Assembly (NCBI GenBank): GCA_030867875.1 | Contig: JAOWCC010000553.1 | Span: 769,001-833,000 of the forward strand | Direction of reading: 5' to 3' | DNA from: Actinernus sp. WN-2022 | Lineage: Eukaryota; Cnidaria; Anthozoa; Actiniaria; Actinernidae | DNA: 64,000 bases | In this document: positions 55,020 through 61,745 of the stretch, one piece after another | Position numbering within the stretch: the first letter of the stretch is position 1 | Layout of the letters: every line of letters starts with the position of its first letter | The notes under the pieces: model-generated | What the model was told of the DNA's origin: nothing | The model's input: only the letters and a program-made list of their open reading frames with translations | Database searches by the model: none | Made by a program: the position numbers and the translations under genes

Positions 55020-55557
55020 TTATTTTTTCACTTTGTCTCAAACTGATAACACATTGATCGTGAAGGTCTTGCTGCTGCTGCCACCGCGCCACACTCCGGC
55101 GCTGGTACTGGCGTTGCCAGGCTTGTAGGGCCCGGTCCCTGGTTGTCTTGGTCTTCCACTGCTGGAGGTTCTGCAGGACCTCCGCCAGAGACCGACCGTG
55201 GGCTCGGCGCAGGAGGTAGTACAGGCAATAACTACCGCACACGCTGGACTTGTTCCCTTGCAACATCACATTGTTTTCCTTATGCTGGGCGTTCCCCTGC
55301 CGTACGTACTCTTGCAACCCGTAATAAGAGGCGGGAAAGCCATAACTGTCAAAGAATTCATTCAGGCCTTGGCGCGGAAAATAAAAGGCCAACCAATGGG
55401 TGCCTGGTCCGTCGGCGTTGTCGGTATTGAGAATGAACGAGGCGGGGTAGGTCACGCGGCGGGGCCGTCGGTCCATGGGAAACACGCCCCGAAACGAGGC
55501 GCGGAGCCACCAATCGTGACGGGCCAAGACCGCCAATTGCGATGTGTAGGTGGTCAT
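55015..55557 (-). CDS. Adenain-like cysteine protease
   Basis: It matures virion proteins. 180 residues with H54 (GTHWLAF), D70 (EFFDSYG), Q100 (MLQG) and C107 (SSVCGSYC). The H54, acidic-70/71 and Q-to-C spacing of seven match adenovirus protease (H54, E71, Q115, C122, from known family data), although the acidic residue is D here. The C-terminal part is rich in Q and R (WQRQYQRRSVARWQQQQ). The gene starts 4 nt after the major capsid stop. All catalytic residues are present, so it looks functional. Confidence 0.9.
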   Translation of the reverse strand: MTTYTSQLAVLARHDWWLRASFRGVFPMDRRPRRVTYPASFILNTDNADGPGTHWLAFYFPRQGLNEFFDSYGFPASYYGLQEYVRQGNAQHKENNVMLQGNKSSVCGSYCLYYLLRRAHGRSLAEVLQNLQQWKTKTTRDRALQAWQRQYQRRSVARWQQQQDLHDQCVISLRQSEKIK

Positions 55558-55561
55558 CGGC

Positions 55562-56890
55562 TTACAACTTTTTCACTTCTCGGCTGCTGTTGATTTCGTA
55601 GGCGGCGTCAAACTCGCAGTTCACGTACACGGATAAGGTCTCGGTGACCCCTGCGGCAAACTGAAGTCGGATGCCCACCGTCCCGTACTGTTGTAGGTTC
55701 ATGTGGGAGGCGTTGCCACTACCGTCTGGAGTGAAGTCAAAAGAAAGGATGGCGTAGCCCTTGTCCCAATCGGTCCGGGTAACGTCAATCCCGTGGTTGG
55801 CGCTCATGGGCCCTTGGGACAGGAACAAGGTATTGTACCCGTCCAGGGTTTGCCCGTCCGCAAATTCGAGGCGGGAGAAGGGGGTGGGCGTGCCGTCGAC
55901 CGTGATCATGGCGCGGGTCATACCAAACCTTTGGAAATTGTACGGGTTCTTTTTCAGCGCTCCCAAACTGTTCGCACTCCCCATCAAGGCAAGTCGCATG
56001 CGTCGGGGGATGCGACCGCCCAGGAAATCCGTTTTCTCAAAGGTGGTGTCCCCCAGGGAAATGGTGAACATCCGTTCTTCCTCACTGTTGTAAGGGTAGA
56101 GGACGGGCTGGGACACGAGTTTCATTTCGACGCTCTTCATGAAGTCCTTGTTGCAGACACTGACGCGGCGGAAGAAAGTGACCCGCTTCAGCCTGATTTT
56201 AGCGGCGGCCACTTCTGCCGTCGCACTGTTTCCCATGAGGGCGAAGGCGTTGCTGGCGGGGGTGAGTCGGAATTCTAGGGGCACTCCGTTGAGGAGCAGT
56301 TTGTTGGTGAAGGCGGCGTCAATGTAAAACATCCCCGTCATTTCCACCACGGTACTTTCCTTCACGTAAGCCGCCCGCGTATTCAACCCTATGTTGTCCC
56401 CAACGATTGTGAACGCATCCATGGCCCCGGCCACGTCTTTGTAGTACAGTCCCGAGGTCAGGTAAGATTTCTTGGCGTCTGGAGTATAGTTGAGCAGGGT
56501 ACTGAGGTAGGCTTTGTAGGGGTAAGTTTTAGTGCTCATGGTCATCCATTCCCCGTTCAAGGCCATATCGATTTGCGACCAGAGGGAATGAAACCAATTG
56601 TTGACGATACCCAAGGCCAAATCGGCCGTCAAAGCCTCTCCGTTGGCTTTCACGACGTCGGCCGTTACCTTGAAATAACTTCTAGGCAGCACGGTGTAAT
56701 AGGGACTGGCCGGGAGGTAAAATTCCACGGGCGACCCGGGTAAGAGGGCCGATTTGGGCGCGTGCTCCGACCAATAACCTCGTTCTTCAACCGCTTGAGC
56801 CAATTCCTTGTTGAAAAAATCCAAATGGGTGTTGTAGCCGCCCAACATGTTGGGCAGGGGCGGTTTGCCCATGCCTGCGACCGTAGCCAT
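55562..56890 (-). CDS. Major capsid protein candidate (hexon-like)
   Basis: 442 residues from the ATG at 56890. A TTG just before it is unlikely to be used. The N-terminus has MLGGYNTHLDFFNKELAQAV, followed by a beta-rich protein with many short strands (GSPVEFYLPASPYYTVLP, YVNCEFDAAYEI at the end). I recognise the family from databases as F54H12.2-like, which I link to the capsid genes of adintovirus and Maverick elements. The position (between a pVI-like gene and the protease) supports a double-jelly-roll hexon homologue, but the fold itself is inferred. The start overlaps the upstream stop by one base (TGATG). Confidence 0.7.
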   Translation of the reverse strand: MATVAGMGKPPLPNMLGGYNTHLDFFNKELAQAVEERGYWSEHAPKSALLPGSPVEFYLPASPYYTVLPRSYFKVTADVVKANGEALTADLALGIVNNWFHSLWSQIDMALNGEWMTMSTKTYPYKAYLSTLLNYTPDAKKSYLTSGLYYKDVAGAMDAFTIVGDNIGLNTRAAYVKESTVVEMTGMFYIDAAFTNKLLLNGVPLEFRLTPASNAFALMGNSATAEVAAAKIRLKRVTFFRRVSVCNKDFMKSVEMKLVSQPVLYPYNSEEERMFTISLGDTTFEKTDFLGGRIPRRMRLALMGSANSLGALKKNPYNFQRFGMTRAMITVDGTPTPFSRLEFADGQTLDGYNTLFLSQGPMSANHGIDVTRTDWDKGYAILSFDFTPDGSGNASHMNLQQYGTVGIRLQFAAGVTETLSVYVNCEFDAAYEINSSREVKKL

Positions 56891-57516
56891 CAATAATCAA
56901 CGTCAAAGATATCTCTCGCAACACGTGCACGCTTGACAGCCTTCGAAGGAATGAGAGGGAGAGCCTGTTTTGTCTTTCTTTTATTCTTGTTGGCCCTCGC
57001 CGCCCTCGGTTTCTTCGTCTTTTTCTTTTTCGATGCCACCCCAGCTATCTTTTCTAGGCCTTGGATCAACGTTTTACTGGTTTTCTTGCCGAGCACACGG
57101 GCCGCCCCTTGTTTCGTGTCCTTTACGATTTGCTTCACCATCTTCTTGCCAAATTTCGATTTCAGTTGAGCGAGTATCTTTTGTCCTCCTTTTTTAGCCA
57201 CCGCTCCCGCGACGGTCCCGGCCAGCGCTTTGCCCGCCATGACGGCTAAGGGGGCTAGCGCCAAGGGTAAGAGTCCACCCTTTTGATTGGTGACCGGTCC
57301 GTAACCGCCGAGTTCATTCCAACGGATAGGGATGAGTCCCCCGCCGCCTTGCTCTCCGCGGCCCCCCTGGAAGACAGGAATGGAGGTGGGTGTGCGTTGA
57401 GGGCTGGAGGCGTGGGCGGGGAGCGCATGGAACACAGGTATCGAAGACCCTCCGCCAACCACGTCCCCCATAGATGGCACCGGTGCCATAGTCCCCGTAG
57501 ACGGTCCATAATTCAT
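56890..57516 (-). CDS. pVI-like minor capsid protein candidate
   Basis: 208 residues. A Gly/Pro-rich N-terminus with GG sites (GELGG-like NELGGYGP, NQKGGLLP) is followed by an alanine/glycine amphipathic helix (LAVMAGKALAGTVAGAVAKK) and a very basic C-terminus (KKKKTKKPRAARANKNKRK) that ends KRARVARDIFDVDY. This resembles adenovirus pVI or pX precursors: an amphipathic membrane-active segment, protease sites and a basic tail. The start overlaps the upstream stop (ATGA) and the stop overlaps the capsid start, so it is tightly coupled. Confidence 0.6.
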   Translation of the reverse strand: MNYGPSTGTMAPVPSMGDVVGGGSSIPVFHALPAHASSPQRTPTSIPVFQGGRGEQGGGGLIPIRWNELGGYGPVTNQKGGLLPLALAPLAVMAGKALAGTVAGAVAKKGGQKILAQLKSKFGKKMVKQIVKDTKQGAARVLGKKTSKTLIQGLEKIAGVASKKKKTKKPRAARANKNKRKTKQALPLIPSKAVKRARVARDIFDVDY

Positions 57517-58847
57517 CCTTTCCTTTTCAGAGTGCGCTTCACAAATTCCAATGTCGCCACCACGGTCGCTGCTGAGGTGAATGAGATGCGGTGGCCGGAC
57601 TCGTCGGTTATAAGGATTTCCAGCGTGTCAAACACCGTTTTGGCGAGCGGGAAGTAGCGCATGACCGGAAAGTCTCGTTCCACCACCTTGTTGTACGGGA
57701 CCTGGGCCGACACGACCCTCGGCAAGGGCGCTTTCACATCCCCCACGATATGCGGCTCAATCAGATCGCAGTACACGTACAAACTGCGTACGGGTTGATG
57801 TTTAAAATCGCGGTTGAGCAGGTAGGCTTTGGTCGTCGAGAATTTCAGGCCAGAGTAATAGGTGGACCAACACTCGGGTTGGTAGCCTATCAGAGGTGTT
57901 TTCTTTTCCTTCTCGTTCTGCGAAAATATTTGGGGCGTGTAACCGTCGCCAAATCCCAACAGCTTGGCCAGCCAAGGGCTCACAGCAAAATAGCTCCCCT
58001 TATCGTTGATTTTAAGGGACAGGTATACTCTTCCATCGACATCTTTGGTGTCCCACAACCAGGACACGGGTGGGATGTCGTTCGGGGAAATGGCCACTTC
58101 GATAGCTTTGGCATTCCCATAGTTCCCTGGGGCCAACACAACGGTCGAATGGATCTTGTAATGCCCGGGAAACAAGGTGGCACCTGTTCCCGTGGACGAG
58201 GGGCTCAGGTAATACACGGTCCGGTCTTTCTCCGAAATCGACTCGGGGATCACGATGGCTTTGTCTGCGATCAACACCCCGGTATGGACCCCTAAGATAC
58301 TGGACATCAACGGGGTGTTGGGGCCTGGTTTTTTCAGTAGGCCCGCGGGATGTGAGGTGGATTTTTTGGGATCGTTCTCCAAACCGATCATGTAGGCCAG
58401 TGGAGGGGGGAGGGCTAAAATGTACCCGTCCGTCACGGTTTGTTTCAATTCCAGGGCGGTCTTGGCCAATTGTTTATCGGGAGATTTCACCCGGACGGCA
58501 AATGTTTTGAGGATCGCTTGGAATCCCCCTTGCACCAAAGCCCAGCGCATAGCATGAACCAGATCTGTGACCGTTTCGAAATGCTGGGAAGCAAAGGTGA
58601 GGGTGGTCGAGGTCTCTTCTTCTTGGCGAAGTTTTTCTTGGATCAGTATAAATTGGCGGTCTTGTTCTTTAGGGAACAATTCATCCCAGGCGCGTGGAAA
58701 TTGCAGGTGGCAGAGGGCCATTTCCCACCGTCGGTCCAAGACCATCATCTCCGGCAGACGGATGCGAAAATGGGAGCCCATGTTATTGGGAAAGGCAGTC
58801 CGGCTGGCCACGCTAGGCAAGGTCATCCAGATGCGGTCGGGGTCCAT
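57513..58847 (-). CDS. Vertex or penton-like capsid protein candidate, long paralogue
   Basis: 444 residues. The start MDPDRIWMTLPSVASRTAFP, then FRIRLPEMMVLDRRWEMALC and HLQFPRAW define an N-terminal beta domain. I know this FYVTLPSN...WEVGLxEIxYP pattern as a recurrent Polinton-class virion protein of metazoa, probably a vertex or penton component. The C-terminal region reads YVYCDLIEPHIVGDVKAPLP and then LAKTVFDTLEILITDESGHR. These two ends also occur in the 150-residue gene upstream. The penton assignment is inference from position and size. Confidence 0.5.
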   Translation of the reverse strand: MDPDRIWMTLPSVASRTAFPNNMGSHFRIRLPEMMVLDRRWEMALCHLQFPRAWDELFPKEQDRQFILIQEKLRQEEETSTTLTFASQHFETVTDLVHAMRWALVQGGFQAILKTFAVRVKSPDKQLAKTALELKQTVTDGYILALPPPLAYMIGLENDPKKSTSHPAGLLKKPGPNTPLMSSILGVHTGVLIADKAIVIPESISEKDRTVYYLSPSSTGTGATLFPGHYKIHSTVVLAPGNYGNAKAIEVAISPNDIPPVSWLWDTKDVDGRVYLSLKINDKGSYFAVSPWLAKLLGFGDGYTPQIFSQNEKEKKTPLIGYQPECWSTYYSGLKFSTTKAYLLNRDFKHQPVRSLYVYCDLIEPHIVGDVKAPLPRVVSAQVPYNKVVERDFPVMRYFPLAKTVFDTLEILITDESGHRISFTSAATVVATLEFVKRTLKRKG

Positions 58848-59275
58848 GCTTTCCGGAAATGGAGGGTCGCTTCCACCTTAGAGGTTTGTGGAAATGAAAC
58901 CAGTTTCCCGTGCTCGTCGGTTATAAGGATTTCGAAATCCTCAAACACCGTCTTGGCCAGTTGCCTGTAGAACAGGGGAGAAAAGTTGCGTTCTTGGACC
59001 GTGCCGTTTTCGTCGCTGGTCCCTGAAAAAAGGACTCTCAACAAGGGGGCTTTCGTATCCCCCACAATACTGGGTTCCACTAAATCACAGTACATGTAAA
59101 GCGTCTTCTTCTTCTGGGGCCTGGGGAAGATCAATTGCGTGACTGCCATTTCCCAGGCCGGAGACAGCTCATACATTTGCGGGAGATGGATACGGAACCG
59201 GGACGGGACATTGGTGTAGACGTTAGTACTCGTCCCGTTGGTGACGGTAATGTAAAATTCCTCACCCTCCTGCAT
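58823..59275 (-). CDS. Vertex-like capsid protein, short paralogue
   Basis: About 150 residues from the ATG at 59275 (an upstream ATG at 59335 lies in a GA-repeat 5-prime region). The N-terminus FYITVTNGTSTNVYTNVPSR and FRIHLPQMYELSPAWEMAVT correspond to the first part of the 444-residue protein. YMYCDLVEPSIVGDTKAPLL and LAKTVFEDFEILITDEHGKL correspond to its last part. The roughly 290-residue middle is missing. It overlaps the start of the long paralogue by 25 nt. It may be a minor vertex or spike-base protein, or a result of unequal duplication. Confidence 0.65.
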   Translation of the reverse strand: MQEGEEFYITVTNGTSTNVYTNVPSRFRIHLPQMYELSPAWEMAVTQLIFPRPQKKKTLYMYCDLVEPSIVGDTKAPLLRVLFSGTSDENGTVQERNFSPLFYRQLAKTVFEDFEILITDEHGKLVSFPQTSKVEATLHFRKAWTPTASG

Positions 59276-59340
59276 CCTCTCTCTCTCTCTTTCTCCCCAC
59301 TCAAACACAAATGAATCAGGCAAGCGGTACAACAAACTCT

Positions 59341-59346
59341 TTTATT
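59341..59346 (-). terminator. Polyadenylation signal of the integrase gene
   Basis: AATAAA on the minus strand lies 9 bases after the integrase stop. The same AATAAAAG could also serve as a TATA-like box for the capsid transcript starting near 59300. Confidence 0.65.
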
Positions 59347-59354
59347 TCTTTTTT

Positions 59355-60470
59355 TCACCCGTACGTTTGGGTCTGGAGCTGAGTGACCGGGACCCAGCTG
59401 TTAAATTTAGCGGGGTACCCTTCCCATTTCACCAAGACTTCTTCCTGGTTCTTCTTCTTGCCGGGGCGGCGCTGCAACACCTTTTCGATGATAAAGAGAC
59501 TTTCTTTTTCCACGGCCACCGGCGTCATCTCGCTTTCGTAAAACGTTCCCCGCAACGCCTCCCCGCTCAGGTCCTCCAACCGGTAGACGGGAGGGGTGCG
59601 GTAGTCCAACCGTTTTATCACCGTGAACACTTCCTCCGACCAGTTGGCCAGATAGCTTTTTTCAAAATGACCTTTGGTCTTGCTAATCCGTACCGTGTCG
59701 CCGGAACGGTACAGCGGTTTCCTCGGCGTCGGCTGCTTTTCCCGGTACAAGATGGCCCTCACCTCGTGGTCGTTGAAGGGCGTGACGGTGATGGGGGCGC
59801 GTCGAATGCTACTGTGAACGGCTCGGTTGTACCCGAGCACCAATTGAGGGAGGACTTTCAAATACTCTTTCTTCCCGGTGGCCGTGAAATATTTGTACAT
59901 GCGTCCCTTGAGCGTCCGGTTGAACCGCTCGGCAATCTGGGCTTTGGTCTCGTACGTAACAAAAAAGGCCACGTCATTCTTTTTTAAAAAGGCCTGGAAC
60001 TTGCGGTTGGTAAATTCTGTCCCGGCATCGGTCTGCAACCGCAACGGTTTCCGTTCGCGGAACACTTGGGTAAAGGCACGCACCAATTCCTCCCCCGTCT
60101 TGTTCTTCAGGGGGACCGCCCACGCGTACTTGGGCAACACATCGATGATGGTCAAAATGTGTTTGTAGCCCTTGTTGAAGGTGCTCGTGGCTTGCATGTC
60201 CACCAGATCCGCCTGCCACTGTTCGTCGAGGGCCAGCACGCGCACGCGCCCTCGCAGAATTTTTTTTCGAAAAGGACGGTGCAACGTAAAGGTCAATTGT
60301 TTTTTCAGCCACGCTAAAGTGGTGGTGCGCGTCACCCCCACTTCGCTAGCCGCTTTCACCAGACGGGCAGCACCCCCAAAGGCAGCAGGGCTGCTGGGGT
60401 CGTAATACAACGCCTCGAGCAGCGCGGAAGGATTCTCTTTCTTCGCCTTCTTGCGCCCCATAATCCTCAA
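59355..60470 (-). CDS. Retrovirus-like DDE integrase with C-terminal chromodomain
   Basis: It joins the viral DNA to host DNA. 371 residues: an N-terminal HTH-like part (FGGAARLVKAASEVGVTR, WLKKQLTFTLHRP), then the rve core with D88 (WQADLVDM), D148 (LQTDAGTEF) and E181 (IAERFNRTLK), an SH3-like part (YRSGDTVRISKTKG, YLANWSEEVFTV) and a chromodomain at about 318-365 (FIIEKVLQRR, VLVKWEGYPAKFNSWVP). The catalytic triad is intact. Chromodomain integrases are typical of Polintons. A second ATG lies three codons in. A TATA-like box is at 60620-60625. Confidence 0.92.
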   Translation of the reverse strand: MRIMGRKKAKKENPSALLEALYYDPSSPAAFGGAARLVKAASEVGVTRTTTLAWLKKQLTFTLHRPFRKKILRGRVRVLALDEQWQADLVDMQATSTFNKGYKHILTIIDVLPKYAWAVPLKNKTGEELVRAFTQVFRERKPLRLQTDAGTEFTNRKFQAFLKKNDVAFFVTYETKAQIAERFNRTLKGRMYKYFTATGKKEYLKVLPQLVLGYNRAVHSSIRRAPITVTPFNDHEVRAILYREKQPTPRKPLYRSGDTVRISKTKGHFEKSYLANWSEEVFTVIKRLDYRTPPVYRLEDLSGEALRGTFYESEMTPVAVEKESLFIIEKVLQRRPGKKKNQEEVLVKWEGYPAKFNSWVPVTQLQTQTYG

Positions 60471-60619
60471 AATGAGAGCCCTGAATAATCACTTTTCCTC
60501 CGCAACACGCCAAGAGACAACGGACACGTTTCAAAATACCATGGCACTTGAGGGACGGACCTCCTCCTCCACCGCAAGGCATTCTGTACTCTCCCCGAGT
60601 CTAGCGCGCGGTACCTCCC

Positions 60620-60625
60620 TTATAC
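60620..60625 (-). promoter_or_regulatory. TATA-like box of the integrase gene
   Basis: The minus strand reads GTATAAGG about 150 bp before the integrase ATG. A short overlapping reading frame (60582-60346, MPCGGGGG start) would be the first ATG downstream, so it could be an upstream ORF that limits integrase translation. Confidence 0.5.
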
Positions 60626-60682
60626 TTTTTTTCCCTAGAAAAAAAGAGACGACAGACACCCAACGTTGTTCCTCTTGAAAGT

Positions 60683-60688
60683 TTTATT
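60683..60688 (-). terminator. Polyadenylation signal after the rightmost gene
   Basis: AATAAA on the minus strand about 190 bp beyond the stop at 60878. Another TTTATT lies at about 60783. AT-rich sequence (60740-60800) lies between. Confidence 0.45.
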
Positions 60689-60877
60689 GTTTTTTTTTTT
60701 CTAGCTTCGGATATTCTTTCTCATTCTGAAGGCCTACGGTTGGCCTTGTAAATATGTATATAGTTTTTTTTAATTTATTTTTTTATTTTATTTTTGGTTG
60801 AAAGGACACCTATAATTACATAGGGGTTGCTTCCGGTCACCAGGGTAAAATCCCGGGGGCCGGTTTGTCCCCAAAAT

Positions 60878-61462
60878 CTAGGTCTTCTTGGTTCCGCGTG
60901 GGACTGGTCCCGGACTGTCCCCAGGGGGGTGGACGGGGGACCCTGGATATATTCCAGCGTAGGCTTGTTTCTCGTACTTTTGCAGGTATTGCTTGTGGTT
61001 CAAACCTTCCTGCATAGCCTTGAAATCCATTTTACATAGCCTCTCATAGTACTTTTCTGTGGTTGGGCTTCTTTCCTTCTCCAGCTTTGCGGCCAACTTA
61101 TCCATATCCATGAAGTACTCGTCACTTTTCAGGCAATCGTCAAAGTGGATATCCGATGCCCATCTCAGTGCTTGTTCTTCCATTGGAAAGCATTCTGGCG
61201 CCCCTGTGGGGAGGGCGGGGAACCCACTGCCACTGTACCAACAGGGGGTCCGTAGGGAATCAGGGGTATCGGTGTAATCTCTAGGGGTATCCCCAGGGGT
61301 ACCCCCAAGGGTTGCACCGGTGGGGGTCCCTGTGGGGGTCCCTGTGGGGGTCCCTGTGGGGGTCCCTGTGGCATCTCCGCGGGTGGAACCGTAAAGGGCA
61401 TAGTGGCGTGGGGACTGGTCCAAGCGACGGGTGGCTGACCTTGGGGGACCTGTGACGTCCAT
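60878..61462 (-). CDS. Rightmost early-like gene, GTPT-repeat protein, unrecognised
   Basis: 194 residues from the ATG at 61462, about 80 bp after a TATAAAA on the same strand. An upstream in-frame ATG (61576) lies before the TATA and is unlikely. Residues about 30-50 are GTPTGTPTGTPT repeats from a 12-bp minisatellite. The middle (FPMEEQALRWASDIHFDDCL, then MDKLAAKLEKERSPTTEKYY) is acidic and helical, and the end is Pro-rich. No LxCxE or known domain is seen. Position at the element edge suggests an early regulatory or host-interaction protein. That is inference. Confidence 0.55.
   Translation of the reverse strand: MDVTGPPRSATRRLDQSPRHYALYGSTRGDATGTPTGTPTGTPTGTPTGATLGGTPGDTPRDYTDTPDSLRTPCWYSGSGFPALPTGAPECFPMEEQALRWASDIHFDDCLKSDEYFMDMDKLAAKLEKERSPTTEKYYERLCKMDFKAMQEGLNHKQYLQKYEKQAYAGIYPGSPVHPPGDSPGPVPRGTKKT
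61318..61372 (-). repeat. GTGGGGGTCCCT minisatellite in the rightmost gene
   Basis: Four tandem 12-bp units on the plus strand (gtgggggtccct) encode GTPT on the coding strand. The unit is nearly the same as the one at 52262-52313 but in the opposite coding sense. Confidence 0.85.
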
Positions 61463-61542
61463 GGCGAAGCGTAGAATTGAGCTTTGGGGGTAGCAAGTAG
61501 GGGGGTGTCGTTCGCACTGAAATTTACAAGGGAGGGTTACTT

Positions 61543-61549
61543 TTTTATA
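61543..61549 (-). promoter_or_regulatory. TATA box of the rightmost gene
   Basis: TATAAAA on the minus strand (plus TTTTATA). Transcription would start near 61515, which places the ATG at 61462 as the natural start. Confidence 0.65.
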
Positions 61550-61615
61550 CGCCCGGGTAGTTCCCCGGTCCGCCAATCCCCGTCCTGGATTGGATCTATA
61601 ATCCCACCACTCCCG

Positions 61616-61745
61616 AGCCCGTAGTGAGCCCTATAAATTTCCGACCAATCAGGGACCCGTAGTGAGCCGTATAAATCCCGACCAATCAGGGAGCCGTAGT
61701 GAGCCGTATAAAAATCCCGACCAATCAGGGACCCGTATTGAGCCC
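61616..61745. repeat. CCAAT/TATA-containing tandem repeats, right end of the element
   Basis: Three and a half copies of a 37-40 bp unit, each with CCGTAGTGAGCC, a TATAAA or ATAAAT stretch and GACCAATCAGGG. The copies run to 61745, followed by a GTGACGTCA pair (61770 and 61788), a CRE-like site. This is probably the enhancer of the rightmost gene or an end-related regulatory array. Confidence 0.8.

Noticed and set aside
54314..58970. Plus-strand frames opposite the late genes (for example 54314-54988, 55703-56278, 57591-58295, 58440-58970)
   Set aside because: They mirror the ATPase, capsid and vertex-like genes and show no recognisable protein.
60878..61462. LxCxE retinoblastoma-binding motif in the rightmost early-like protein
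   Set aside because: The nearest sequence, RLCKMDF, does not fit LxCxE; no other match was seen.
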